A program made the position numbers and the translations under genes. This document shows, in pieces, positions 35,032 through 46,311 of a DNA stretch of 64,000 nt. The notes beneath the pieces are model-generated. The model was given only the letters and a program-made list of their open reading frames with translations. It was not told the origin of the DNA and made no database searches. This DNA comes from Diogma glabrata (Eukaryota > Arthropoda > Insecta > Diptera > Cylindrotomidae). Within the stretch, counting starts at the first letter, position 1, and each line of letters begins with the position of its first letter. The stretch covers positions 375,534,990 to 375,598,989 of the forward strand of contig OY856187.1 of the NCBI GenBank assembly GCA_963693315.1. The letters run 5' to 3'.

Positions 35032-35824
35032 CATTGATTAAACTACTATTGTTTTGGATTATTGTATATTATTATATAGGATTATTATATAGGATTATTA
35101 TATAGGTCCTACGGAAGCCTCTATTATAAAATATTGCAAAGCTTGCTTTAAAGTTAAATTTAATTCTATTTGCATTAATATTTAACACAGTACTTGGAAT
35201 AAAATTTATTGTAGTTTTCATTAAAACATAAAGCGTGTTGTATTAAAAATTTCTATTGCATATTTGCATTAAATAATATCGCAAGATGCAACATTTGTTG
35301 TTGTATGACATTATAATGCAAATTACCTTAAAACTTCGAGTTACTTTGATTATTACGCACCTGTATTAAACACAAATTATTTGCTGCAGCGATAAAAATG
35401 AAACTAACATTTTATCTTGTATTCTAAATTTATTTAATTCGTATTTGAAATGTAAATAAGTTATACATACTAACTAATACAATATACGTTAACTGTGAAT
35501 AATAATTTTAGATGTTATTTGAATGTATAAAGAAATGAATGTATTTCAATTCTGAATGTTGTGGCAAGCTGTTCCAAAATAATGCGCACATTTACGAGTC
35601 TATCGCTATTCTTTTTATTTTCACAGACAAAAAGTTCGCTGGGACCTCTCTGTCGCACGTATTCACTCGTAGGAATATTGCACTTTTTAAAACTCGGCAA
35701 CCGGGATTCAGGACTGATTTTTGCAGACAACCCTATATCACCGTCTTTGTAATAAAATAATCTTTATTTTGACATAAAGTTTATTCATTAACCAGACCGG
35801 TGCAAATTACTATTATCGATTTAC

Positions 35825-37479
35825 TAGACTGAGAGCCAGTGACCGGCAGACTTACGGTATTTTAGCAAACTCCATATTGATGCTAGGTATAGTTTTTCAC
35901 CTGCCGTAGTTGAAATGGGTATTCACTATCCCCGCCGATGGTTCCTTTGGGCGTGTCCGCAAGTCAAAAAACGTAAAAATTGACTTCAAAAACGTGATTT
36001 CAGCAAGTCTGCCGTTTTAATATCTTAAAGTATACAATCTTTTTTTAGTAAAAAATCCAATGGCAGACACCTACTCCGGTTCCGAGTAATTTTTTTTAAA
36101 TTTCAAAGTTTCAAAATTTCATGAAAATTTACTTTATAGTCCAGTAACTTTATACATCACAGTATGCGTCAAATCTGGTAGTTCTGATTTTCTGCAGACT
36201 TGTTTACGATGTTGGCCTAATGAATAATCCAAGTTTGTGACCTCGAGCGCCGAACGCAACTTTGTCAAAAATCGAAAAAACCGCGAAAAAATCGTTATTT
36301 TTTCAAATTTTGGCGATTATAACCCTAAAGGACTAGTTTTTTCTTTATACTTTCTTAGGACGGTTTTAAAGTAAACTGAATTTGCTACAATATGATACTA
36401 AAACTGTCTCTGTAGACCCAATAGTTTCCGAGATTAAGCCTCAAAAATCGAAAAAATCGTTATTTTTTCAAATTTTGGCGATTATGGCCCTAAGGGACTA
36501 GTTTTTGAAAAAAAAGTAGACTAAATTTGCTACAATATGATACTAGAATTGTCTCTGTAGATCCAATAGTTTCCGAGGTTGAGCCTTTCAAAATTTATCC
36601 TTTTTTTTGACTTCGCAATATTTTGCAATATCTTAAGCCGGGCATTCACATACAACGGAAACAGAAACAGAAACCGAATTTCATACAAATTTGACAGATA
36701 AAAATTCGGTTTCTGTAAAATTTGTATGAAATTCGGTTTCGGTTTCTGTTTCCGTTGTATGTGGTTTCAAGCCTTTAGACATTATTTTAGTCACTCGAAA
36801 ATTCATTCAGAACGACAGAATTGCAAAAAATTGCGAATTTCGAAAAAATGATAAACTTTGAACTGCTTAATCTCGGAAACTATTGGGTCTACAGAGACAG
36901 TTCTAGTATCATATTGTAGAAAATTTAGTCTACTTTAAAACCGTCCTAAGAAAGTATAAAGAAAAAACTAGTCCTTTAGGGTTATAATCGCCAAAATTTG
37001 AAAAAATAACGATTTTTTCGCGGTTTTTTCGACTTTTGACAAAGTTGCGTTCGGCGCTCGAGGTCACAAACTTGGATTATTCATTAGGCCAACATCATAA
37101 ACAAATCTGCAAAAAATCAGAACTACCGGATTTGACGCATACTGTGATGTATAAAGTTACTGGACTATAAAGTAAATTTTCATGAAATTTTGAAACTTTG
37201 AAATTTAAAAAAAATTACTTGGAACCGGAGTAGGTGTCTGCCATTGGATTTTTTACTAAAAAAAGATTGTATACTTTAAGATATTAAAACGGCAGACTTG
37301 CTGAAATCACGTTTTTGAAGTCAATTTTTACGTTTTTTGACTTGCGGACACGCCCAAAGGAACCATCGGCGGGGATAGTGAATACCCATTTCAACTACGG
37401 CAGGTGAAAAACTATACCTAGCATCAATATGGAGTTTGCTAAAATACCGTAAGTCTGCCGGTCACTGGCTCTTAGACTA
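35825..37479. mobile_element. Foldback transposon, 1655 bp, TAC target duplication
   Basis: The ends TAGACTGAGAGCCAGTGACC and GGTCACTGGCTCTTAGACTA start arms of about 650-750 bp that are nearly identical in inverse orientation (for example CCCGCCGATGGTTCC/GGAACCATCGGCGGG and CCTACTCCGG/CCGGAGTAGG). TAC at 35822-35824 is repeated at 37480-37482. The uninterrupted repeat copy at about 29750 has a single TAC there, so the duplication is demonstrated. The left arm carries an extra tandem copy of a ~170-bp block (TTCAAATTTTGGCGATTAT at 36302 and 36471) that is single in the right arm. No transposase. Confidence 0.85.
36640..36768. mobile_element. 129-bp palindromic MITE in the foldback's centre
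   Basis: CACATACAACGGAAACAGAA at the left pairs with TTCTGTTTCCGTTGTATGTG at the right, and CGAATTTCATACAAATTT pairs with AAATTTGTATGAAATTCG. It is flanked by AAGCC at 36635-36639 and 36769-36773, a plausible 5-bp duplication. Confidence 0.6.
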
Positions 37480-38144
37480 TACCTGTTTATATATGCGTAC
37501 CCAAAAGTTATGACGGGAAAAAAATAGTCAACCGATCGGTTGCATATTCTAAAGGCTTCATACTTTTGATTGGTATGCCATTTGTCTATTAACCGAAACG
37601 GTGAAATGTTTAAAAAAAATTAATTTTTAAAACTTTAAATAATCATATACTGGACCAAAATTTTTTAGTCAACCAACTCTTGAAATATATTTGTTAACAT
37701 ATTTAATTTAATATAAAATACTTTTCATCCATTAAACAGTTCGGTGAAGGTCGTTCTATACACGGATCTTAGACTATAACGCCATTTTGCTAAATATATA
37801 AAGTTTCTTCTACCGTCTTCCCCCGAAAACAACGCCTAGGTGTTGTGTTCGAGGGGAGCAATTTTTCAATTTTCTTAAAAAGTGATATAATTATTCGAAA
37901 AGAATGCTGTTTCAAATAGAACGATATCTCGAATAGAACGCCACTTTTCGAAGTAAGCGATTTTTTTAAAAATTTAAATTTAATTAAAACTTTTGTTATA
38001 AATAAAACATAAGTTAGTAGTTCAGGAATCTGTATATGGTTATATGATTTTGTGTGTGTTGTACATTGCCATTTTATTCTGTATCCAATTTTAAACCGAA
38101 AAATTTATTCAATTATAATAGAGTTTGTGCCGGTGTTATTAGCC

Positions 38145-38300
38145 GCTTTTCAATCGATTGAATTGCTGAAGATATTGATTGTAGCCAATTGGTCTAATAG
38201 TCAGTAAATCATCAAAAGTAGAGTCAAAACAACAATAAAAGCGATTTTTTGGCATTTAAAAAATACATAACCAAAATTTAGACACAATCAAAAATGTACA
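38145..38300 (+). repeat. Repeat fragment matching 340-515 in inverse orientation
   Basis: AGCCGCTTTTCAATCGATTG begins the block shared with the reverse strand of 421-515; matching continues through GAATTGCTGAAG and TGGTCTAATA. Confidence 0.45.
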
Positions 38301-38334
38301 GATTTAATTTTTTAGTATTTTTAACGTTTGAAAT

Positions 38335-38518
38335 AAATTTTTGGCGTCACGCGCTGGAAAAATTAATTTATTTCTAACAGTAAAACTCATTTCTCCATTA
38401 ATTAAATATACGTTTTAATAGAAAATTTTTTCGATACAAAGCCCCTACGAAAAATTTCAGCCAAATCAAAAATGTGTCAGTCAGAAAGGTGTCCGGTTTG
38501 TAAAAGAATGACCCATAA
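38335..38518. repeat. Solo end fragment of the GGGTMATTC palindromic family
   Basis: TTTCTAACAGTAAAACTCAT, ATTTCAGCCAAATCAAAAAT, GTCAGAAAGGTGTCCGG and AAAAGAATGACCCAT match the arms of the nested elements at 21.0-23.1 kb. Confidence 0.6.
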
Positions 38519-38521
38519 ACA

Positions 38522-38779
38522 TTAATCGAACATTATACAATTGTTTTCCACTTCCACAACAGTAATGTTGACATCTTCTAGTTTGCAAAAAGCTACAATC
38601 TCTATACCACATGATGTCGAATACTCTTTATGGAGCTTGACGTTGTCATTTTCGTCGATAAGATCATTTAGATTTGCTTCAATTTCTAGGATGGTATCGC
38701 TTATAATACTACTAAGCCATGTACTGATTTTGAAGTTTTTGAAATAGTCAAAAAGAGATTTCGAGTTTTTCTCTGTCAA
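38522..38779 (-). pseudogene. Unrecognised 85-codon frame in the possible pogo-like remnant
   Basis: The minus-strand frame reads SLFDYFKNFKISTWLSSIIS, DTILEIEANLNDLIDENDN and an acidic/hydrophobic tail. A short helix plus an acidic LxDLIDENDN segment is reminiscent of the C-terminal part of pogo/Tigger-type transposases, but I do not recognise it securely. It starts directly beside the solo repeat fragment 38335-38518. It may be a chance ORF. Confidence 0.25.
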
Positions 38780-38984
38780 AAATCAATTGCTTTCATATAA
38801 AAATCAAAATACGTATGATATAATTTATCATACATGTATTGAATGACTTAAAAAAATTAGTTTGTATTCATAATTTAATACATAACGCCTAGGCGTTATA
38901 TTTAAATAAAACGCAGGGTGGGCGTTCTAGTTGAAGGTTGTACCTAGAGTGAAATTCACAAGACAAAAGAAAGGTACGATAACC

Positions 38985-39115
38985 AACAATGAAGTGGAAG
39001 AAAAGGGTGCGAGGTATCTGAAGCGAAAAAAATTGACAAATCATTGGGAGAGCTAAGAGAGATTGCCTCTAACAGAGTTGGATGGCTCTGTCTAGTAGAC
39101 ACCATATGATCTTAA
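38985..39115 (+). pseudogene. Possible LINE polymerase C-terminal tail
   Basis: The forward frame contains LGELREIASNRVGWLCLVDT followed by ICS and a stop. Tails of the form ASNRxxWxxLVxTICS are typical of the extreme C-terminus of LINE-encoded endonuclease/reverse transcriptases. Only about 30 residues are convincing. Confidence 0.3.
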
Positions 39116-39629
39116 AGTGGAGATAAAGAGAAAAAAATATTTTGAATATAGATATTTTTCTACGGCAGTATACGAAAAACCCTTTTTATACAGGTTTAAC
39201 CGCCTGTGAAAGTGGTCTTTTTTCTCTTTAGTGGACAAATACTTTCACTAAATAACAAATTGTAGTTGCAATGATATTTTCAAGTAATTTTACAAAGTCT
39301 GTAAATCAAAGCAATCATAAAAAATACAATATGAATGTCAAATGTTGTTGTTTCTAATTCAATCATCTATAGTTAATATCGTTTTTGCACGAGTTGTATA
39401 TAAGGTTCAATTCCGGTCCCTCATTTGCGGGAGCAAATCGCATCTTTTTCTCCCTAGGTTATAAAAAATAACAAACCATGACAACAATGATAGTTTTCAT
39501 GGAAACAGAAATATTTTAGATAAATTCAAACCATTTTATTTATTAATTTTCATTTTCTTTAAATGATTTTCTTTAAATGAATGAAAAGTAAAATCTTTTT
39601 AATATCATAACTATATTGTGGTCGTTAAC

Positions 39630-39776
39630 AAAATAGTATACACACCTCGGGGAAGTGCATGTCATTTCCCTTAGGAATAAGTAGCGGTCAGGCTTCGCCC
39701 TCGGGCTCCAAACACACCTAGGTAGAAAAACATGCACTTTTCTCCCTTGGTATGCAATCTACTATTATAGCATAGT
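39630..39776. repeat. Hairpin locus with GC-rich loop (hairpin set, no. 7)
   Basis: AATAGTATACACACCTCGGG and GAAGTGCATG pair with CATGCACTTTTCTCCC and TTGGTATGCAATCTACTATT; the loop contains GGCTTCGCCCTCGGGCTCC, similar in style to the loop of hairpin no. 1. Confidence 0.6.
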
Positions 39777-40860
39777 AGAATATAAAATAAATTAACCAAA
39801 AAATGCATATATTACACATGCAAATAAAAAAATATATTTTTATTCTTCCAAGTAGTAGATCTCTCCTGCGAAAATGTTTATTGCACGCGAAAAAGTATCA
39901 AAATATTTATAAAAAAAATTAAATTAATAGTAACGCACGCCGTCTTCATTGTAAGATTTGTATTAAAATATATTACTTAGACTTCAAATTCATGCTAGAT
40001 TGTACTAAGCTTGCTTAATAAAATTAGTTTTATTGAGCATCAAATTGGAATCTAGTATTTGAATCTACTTTCTGGAATCAAGTTTGAGTTTAAAGCTTAC
40101 AATCAATGTGGCGTGCTTTAGTTTAGATTTAAATTTCTTAAATTTGTTTATATATTTATTGAATAAATTGTTAAATTGTTTATATAAATTATTTAATTAA
40201 CAATATATTTATTAAATTTTGTACATTTGGTACAAAAACTATTGTGTACAACTACTACCGCGAGCTCCTTATCCAAACGCGAGTGGTTGCGTTACACGGA
40301 TATATATGTGCAATAAACGGTAAAAAATCATCACTATACCATATGGATAAAACAGCACATTTAGAAAACTTTGCCCTAAATACAATTTTTTAAGTGTTTG
40401 AAAGTTCACCAAATAAACCTACTTGAGTTCGAATATTATATTTGTGTATTTCATATATTATCGTTTTTAAGGTTCCGTTTTTTATAACAAACCCTATTGG
40501 TGAGAGTAAAACAATTTTTTCACATTATATCGATTATCTCGTAAACTATAAATGCTATGGACCTGAAATATGAAGTGCGTATAAAACTAGCCTGTCCACA
40601 TAAAATGACAGATACAAATAAAACTAAAGTTGTTTTTGTTAGGTTTACAGGGTTACAATGTGAAACCTTTGAGAAAATACATTTTTTTATAGATTCAAGT
40701 AGGGTATCATATGGAAGGGCTTCATTTCAGTATTCCTTAAAAATTTATTTTGGAATTTTACAACTTACCATTTTTTGTATAATTTTGAATAATGGCGTTT
40801 CCTTCGCGTTTTCTTACCTCGATTAGCTCCGAACCTAACTGATCGAAAATCTTCAAATGT
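39777..40860. other. No gene seen
   Basis: AT-rich. The forward frame 40557-40826 (89 codons) has no recognised domain and merges into the tandem array; it may be a diverged repeat unit. Confidence 0.35.
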
Positions 40861-40864
40861 ATTT

Positions 40865-41995
40865 GGGATGATAGAAAAATTAGTAAATTTTTACTAAAAA
40901 ATATATAAAAGTGTCATATACTCAAAATTATATATATTAAGAGGGTGGATATGAGAAGGATTAAAAACACCATTTAATACGTGGTCAAGTGGGGTGTCAT
41001 TAGGTGAAAGAGCAGCTAATTTCGAATACATTGCAATTATTTTTAGAATTTTGCGGTGCACAATTTTTGAGTTATGGACAAAAAAGTGCAAAATTCAAAC
41101 CGTTACCCCCCTAGGTTTCGACAATGATTAACAGAAAAATTTGTAAAAATTCGCAGAGTTAGGAAATTCAGTAAATTTTGTATTAAAATTAAAGTTTCCA
41201 ATAATTATATTTCTGTGTGTTTAGGGGACGGAGGTATAAAGAATTAAAAAAATCCTTTTTTGACCCAAGCGAGTGGGGTGTCATTTGAAAGAGCACCTAA
41301 TTTAGAAATCATTGCAATTTTTTAGAATTTTGTGGACTGCGGTGCACAGTTTTTTAGTTAATGTCAAAAAAGTGCAAAATTCAGACCGCGCCCTTCTTCC
41401 ACCAACGTTTCGACACTGATTAACAGAAATATTTGTAAAAATTCACAGAGCTAGAAAATCAGGTAAATTTTGTATGAAAATTATAGCGAAGTCTCAAATA
41501 ATTATATTTCTGTGTGTTTAGGGGACGACAATAGAGAGGGTAAAAAAAACTTTTCTCACCCAAGAGAGCGGGGTATCATTTCAAAGAGCAAAAAATTTAG
41601 AAATCATTGCAATTTTTTTTAAAATTTTGCGGTGCACAGTTTTTGAGTTATTGTCAAAAAAATGCAACTTTCAGACCGTTCCGCCCCCTACGTTTCGACG
41701 ATGATTGACAGAAAAATTTTAAAAAATTCACAGAGACAGGTAACTTTGGTAAATTTTGAATGAAAATAATAGTGAAGCCTCAAATAATTATATTTCTGTG
41801 TGTTTAGGGGATGGGTGTGAGGAGAGTAAAAAAAACCATTTTTGACACAAATGAGTGGGGTGTCATATGAAGGAGCACTTAATTTAAAAAACATTACAAT
41901 TTTTTTTAGAATTTTGCAATAGACAGCTTTTGTGTTATTTAAAAAAAAATATTTTTAGCATGTGAGGCTACTACCCCCCTAAATTTCGACACTTG
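40865..41995. repeat. Tandem array, about four units of ~290 bp
   Basis: Units share TTTCGACAMTGATTAACAGA (about 41114, 41408, 41695, 41986), TTTCTGTGTGTTTAGGGGA, AGTGGGGTGTCATTTGAAAG, TTTTGCGGTGCACAGTTTTT and GTCAAAAAAGTGCAAAATTC. Divergence between units is moderate, so the array is old. The short minus frames at 40894 and 41688 are unit translations. Confidence 0.75.
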
Positions 41996-42339
41996 ATTGA
42001 CCGAAAAAATTATCAAATTTAAACCATTTATAAGTTGGTTAAGTGAATCTTTCTTGAGTTACCATAAACAGCTATGGATAAGATTTAACCTAAAGTAACA
42101 TTTTTGGAGTCATTTTTGATCAATGTAGATTTGATTGTAATTTACTATTGACATTTACGATAAAACATTTATTTTGTTATGCTATTGCAAATAAAGACTT
42201 ATTGCGTAATAAGGCGAGATGGTGGAGGTGTGATCCGACCAGACCTACTAACAAAAGTTTGAGGTTGTAAGTTAAACGCACTATTTTTTTAATTTTGATC
42301 GGAGTGCTCGAAATTGAAATTGAAGAAGGATCGGAGTTA

Positions 42340-43450
42340 TAGATGTGATCCTGTTCCGTAGAATTCGAAACAGGTATCGAAGAACAGTGCTGAGGAGAAC
42401 TAGATATTATCGGTCAATGGTTATTCAGGGATCGTTTAGATTTAGTGCTATCCTGATAGCTGGGTTTCAATCTGTCGATACTAACTTTAACCATTCTTCC
42501 TCTAATATCTATAGTGAAAGTTTTGTCATCACGATTGATGACGAGATAGAGTCCATCGAAAGGGTTGCTGCAATGACTTTGGGACCGTGTCTACTCTGAG
42601 GAAAACGTGTGAGCAGGCCTTAAAATCGTTGAAAACAAAAACGTTATCATTCGAGTGACGAGAAGAAGTAACAGGTCGGAGATTGTTGAACTATAGCTGG
42701 AGGTTAGCTACAAAATCCGACTGTGGAACCAATGTCGTTTGTTCCGAAAAAAAAGTGTCCCGGCAAGCGTAAGGTAGATCCATACACTAATTCCGCGGAG
42801 GTAGATTTAAAATCTTCCCGAAAAGCTGTACGCAGTCCAAGAAGTATTGTAGGGAGAGTACGTGTCCTATCTTGTCAATCGTGACACATTATGGCCGCTT
42901 TCAATGTTCGATTAAAACGTTCGATCATGCCATTACATTTAGGATTATAAGCTGTGGCTCGTCGATGTTTTAAAACTAACAGCTTTGAAAGTTCTGAATA
43001 TAATTGAGATTCAAATTGTGACCCTTGATCGGTCACAATGAAATTTGGAACCCCGAAGCGAGATATCTACCCAGAATAAACAGCATTGGCTACGTTGCAG
43101 CCATAATTTCTGAAATCGGGATTGCTTCGGGCCATCTTATGTATTTTTCGATCAGAGTTACACAATACCGTTGTCCTTCAGATGAAGGCATCGGTCCAAT
43201 AATATCTAAATGAACTTCGGAAAATTGTTCTGAAGTTGAAGAATAATTAGATAAGGGAGATCGAGTGTGTCTTGAAACTTTTGATATCTGACTCTGACAC
43301 AGTTTCGAGTCATTTTCTGGACATCTTTTTTTATTGACGGCCAGACCACGGCGTCAGTCAGTAATTTAATAGAAGAATTGATTCCGGGATGAGAAATGTT
43401 GTGCATTTACACGAAAACACTTTGACGAAACTGTTTTGGAATAAATGGAC
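42340..43450 (-). pseudogene. Gypsy integrase
   Basis: The zinc-binding part reads HNISHPGINSSIKLL and VWPSIKKDVQKMTRNCVR; the second zinc cysteine pair is damaged. The catalytic core holds DIIGPMPSSEGQRYCVTLIE (first D), FIVTDQGSQFESQL (second D, about 43010) and NGMIERFNRTLKAA (third residue E, about 42900-42930). The C-terminal part CSHVFLRVDTVPKSLQQPFD leads to VSIDRLKPSY, the GPY/F-like module (GPF is replaced by QPF). Frames change at least twice. Confidence 0.8.
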
Positions 43451-43639
43451 GTAGTTTCCTCGTTGAAACGTCACAATAAATAAATTTGTTAGAGTGAAAG
43501 GATAGAGGAAACTGTTGGAATTTAAGCGTCGTGCTATTTCCGAAAGTAGTTCCTTCAACTCTGAATTATTAGCAATTGCCGAATAGTCGATGCTCTCAGG
43601 TAGTTGGATTTGATCAATGCGTGACAAGGCGTCAGCAAC

Positions 43640-43960
43640 AACATTGTCAATTCCAGAAATATGTCGTATGTCAGTTGTTAACTGGCTAATATATCCAGAT
43701 GTCTAAATTGTCTAGGACTAGCTTTGTCTGGATTTTGCGACAGTACATAAATTAAAGGTTTATGATCCGTGAATAGGATAAAATTTCACCCTTCTAGAAG
43801 GTAACGAAAGTGTTTAATGGCTAAATAAACTGCCAAAAGTTCACGATCATAAGCGCTGTTGAGTTTTGATTAGTCTAACCAAAAAGAAATTGAGAGGCTG
43901 CCATGAATCGGTGACCAGTTGTTGAACGACGGCACCAACTGCTTTGTCGGAAGCGTCGAC
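43640..43960 (-). pseudogene. Gypsy RNase H
   Basis: IMVDASDKAVGAVVQQLV (first catalytic aspartate in DAS), then, after a frame change, SAYDRELLAVYLAIKHFRYL with the catalytic glutamate, and FTDHKPLIYVL with the next aspartate. The order and spacing are those of Ty3/Gypsy RNase H. Frameshift between the first two blocks. Confidence 0.8.
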
Positions 43961-44861
43961 CATAATAGCAAGTTGGGCATCTAACGAAGGATGAGCGAGC
44001 ATCGTAGCATCACTGAGTTGCTTTTTACAGTTTGTAAAAGCTTGAAGAGAAGAATCCGACCAGTTAATAGGTCGTTTGTCGTTCTTCTTTGAGCCTTTTA
44101 AGAAATCATTTAAAATGGCTTGATCACCGGCAGAGTGAGGAATGAAACATCAATATAAATTGATCATTCCGAGAAATCAACGTAGTTGTTTGACCATTTG
44201 AGGAGTGGGAAAATCGGAAATAACATCCTCTCGTTCTTTCGGTGATCTAATTCCGTTAGAATCGATGGTATGACCTAAGAAATTAATTTCGTGTTGTGCG
44301 AAGTTGCACTTGTTAAGGTTGATGATCATACCAGCATCTTGCAATTTTTGAAAGATGATCTTAAGATGCCCTAAATGTTCGACATAGGACTTAGATGCGA
44401 CAAATAGATCGTCTAATTAGACGAAGCAGAAATCTAAACCACGTAAAATGGTGTGCATATGTCGCTGAAACGTTTGGTGTGAACTTGAAAAGTCCGAATG
44501 GTGTAGAGATAGCTGTCTTAGGAATATCAGACGGCTCAATAGGAATTTGGTGGTAAGCTCGCACTAGGTCGATAGTCGAGAAAATAGTGCAACCTACAAG
44601 TTGTTGCGAAAAATCCTGAACAAAAGGAATGTTGTATTTGTCAGGGACTGTGACTTTATTTAAGCCACGGTAATCACCGCAAACACGAATACCACCTGTT
44701 TTCTTTTCGACCAAGTGAAGAGGACTGGACCATTGACTACTAGAGGGTCTACAGATTCTTTGTTCTAGCATATAGTCAAATTCAGTCTTTGCAGCTTTAA
44801 GTTTGACAGCTGCTAGTCTGCGAGTTTTGCAGGAGACTGGTGGTCCAGTAGTGATGGACAT
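43950..44861 (-). pseudogene. Gypsy reverse transcriptase, catalytic Tyr replaced by a stop
   Basis: The frame 44861-44391 carries [53 protein letters not shown] and [19 protein letters not shown] (motif A aspartate in TIDL), then [12 protein letters not shown]. At about 44400-44425 the YLDD box reads stop-LDD: the tyrosine codon is TAA. Downstream fragments KCNFAQHEINFLGH and VKQLR..FLGMINLY are the motif-E and thumb regions. The enzyme cannot be made in this copy. Confidence 0.85.
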
Positions 44862-45330
44862 GTGTCACATTGTGTTTCACAGCTGAACAGAGACCCGAGT
44901 CAAAGGTTAATTCTTTGAACTCGTTTAAAAGCTCTTTAATTTCACGAGAAAATTTATCATCGATAAGAACAGACAATGAAGGAGCAGAGATAGGAGCTGT
45001 GACTGCTGATGTGAAAATATCAGACAGTGGGTCGATTATTCGTTTCTGTTTTATATCAACCAGAATACCGTATTTGTTTAAAAAGTCTGCGCCAATTATC
45101 GGAACAGAGACACTGGCGATGATAAAAGAGTGAACGAATGAACGTCGAAGACCTAAACTCAACGTTAAAGTTTTCGTTCCATAAGTAGACACGGTAGTAG
45201 AATTCGCAGCAATAAGAGTGAAGTCTGATTTCACACTGATTTTCTGAGCGGAAGGAGCTGGAATTATCGATACCTCGGCACCAGTATCGATAAGAAATTT
45301 GAGATTTGTGATGGTATCATAAACCATCAA
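44797..45330 (-). pseudogene. Gypsy aspartic protease
   Basis: The frame begins VYDTITNLKFLIDTGAEVSI with the active-site LIDTGA (catalytic aspartate at about residue 16). It continues through TYGTKTLTLSLGLRRSFVHS to VSVPIIGADFLNKYGILVD, the ILGxDFL-type second conserved block (here IIGADFL). This is the full retroviral-type protease order in about 100 residues, followed by a linker leading to RT. The frame then runs on past the RT start in a different phase. The protease itself looks intact. Confidence 0.8.
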
Positions 45331-45376
45331 ACGGTAATTATTCAGTCACCGCATTCCGCTAAATGCAGCGATCCAT

Positions 45377-46150
45377 TTAGTTTTTTGAATTAATAGAGAA
45401 AGAAGCATAAGGAGAACATTCAGGATGGCATTTTTTAGCAAGGTCACTGAATCGATGACGAAAAAAACAAATGCCCTGAAAAAATTGTGGAGGTCTTGAG
45501 CTAGATCGCAATCTGTGATCGTTACCTCTAGAAGGAGTTCTAGATCTTGATCTAGAAGAGTTAGATAAACTTTGGCTAATTGCCGATAATTGAATTTCCA
45601 GCTTTTTATTTTGAAGCTCTAAATTTTTAAATTGCTGTTGCAATAAGGAGATTTCCAAATTTGATTTAGCAGAATTATCATTGGAAGATTCAAAGTGTTG
45701 CGAAGGTTGTGCAACTTTAAAAATTCATGGAGTCATCAAAGAACTGAATACAGCATCTGCAGTGACAGCTACAGCGTCAAGAACGTCATTACTAGGAGCA
45801 ATAGCGGTTTCAATGAGACGAGGAAGTTTTTCGCTCCATACAACTCTCAGTGTGTCATCAGAAAAATTTTGTTTAGCTTCGCCTCTCATTGCTCGCAACA
45901 ATTCGGATGGGAGTTTATCGCCAAGATCCATCCCACGGAGCACGGTACGAATGCGGTCAGTGCTATAGTTTCCTAACCGCGTGAGAATGGCTTGTTTAAT
46001 TGAATCGTAAGGATGATCAGGATTTGGATGTGCGATGATATCGCTAACAAGTTGGGCTAACTCAGGGGTAAGAACGCGACAAAATGTTCTAAATTTATAT
46101 TTTTGGCTCGTAACTCGATCGTTACTGAACTGAGCCTCAAGTGTAAGAAT
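45377..46150 (-). pseudogene. Gypsy gag (capsid and nucleocapsid part)
   Basis: Frame 46201-45725 holds FRTFCRVLTPELAQLVSDII, YDSIKQAILTRLGNYSTDRI, LGDKLPSELLRAMRG and SDDTLRVVWSEKLPRLIE, the retrotransposon gag capsid fold of arthropod Gypsy elements. Frame 45658-45377 continues with a coiled-coil-like LLQQQFKNLELQNKKLEIQL, a serine/arginine-rich stretch, and CFFRHRFSDLAKKCHPECS, the CxxHxxxGxxAxxCxxPC motif typical of these gags in place of a classical CCHC knuckle. Gag would package the RNA in particles. A frame break separates the two parts. Confidence 0.75.
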
Positions 46151-46311
46151 ACAACAATAGAAATAACAATTAAAACAATAAATAATAATAATAATAATCA
46201 AAATAGTTCGCGTAGATATTTGTTACTTGAATAATTACTTGATTTCCTTTTTAAAATAAAGCCAGTAGTATTTCTCGCTTTCTTGATTATCCAATATTTT
46301 ATCTTTGTGTT

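Larger units (their letters stand above)
35370..37790 (-). repeat. Dispersed ~0.8 kb repeat, copy 2, split by a foldback
   Basis: Reverse-complement counterpart of 29462-30265. Segments 35370-35824 and 37480-37790 align to it continuously, with the 1655-bp foldback between them. The terminal block TATAGTCTAAGATCC (reverse strand, about 37778) resembles the terminus of the foldback itself (TAGTCTAAGAGCC). ORFs 35515-35760 are repeat translations. Confidence 0.7.
37791..38960. mobile_element. Possible pogo/Tigger-like remnant, interrupted
   Basis: Both edges carry AACGCC-rich sequence in inverse orientation: AACGCCTAGGTGTTG at 37841 and AACGCCTAGGCGTTATATTT at 38884. The phrases ATCTCGAATAGAACGCC and GGGCGTTCTAGTTGAAGG recall Tigger/pogo termini. 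A 12-mer palindrome, ACGCCTAGGCGT, is included. Fragments of two other repeats lie inside. Ends and duplication are not resolved, so the assignment is weak. Confidence 0.3.
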
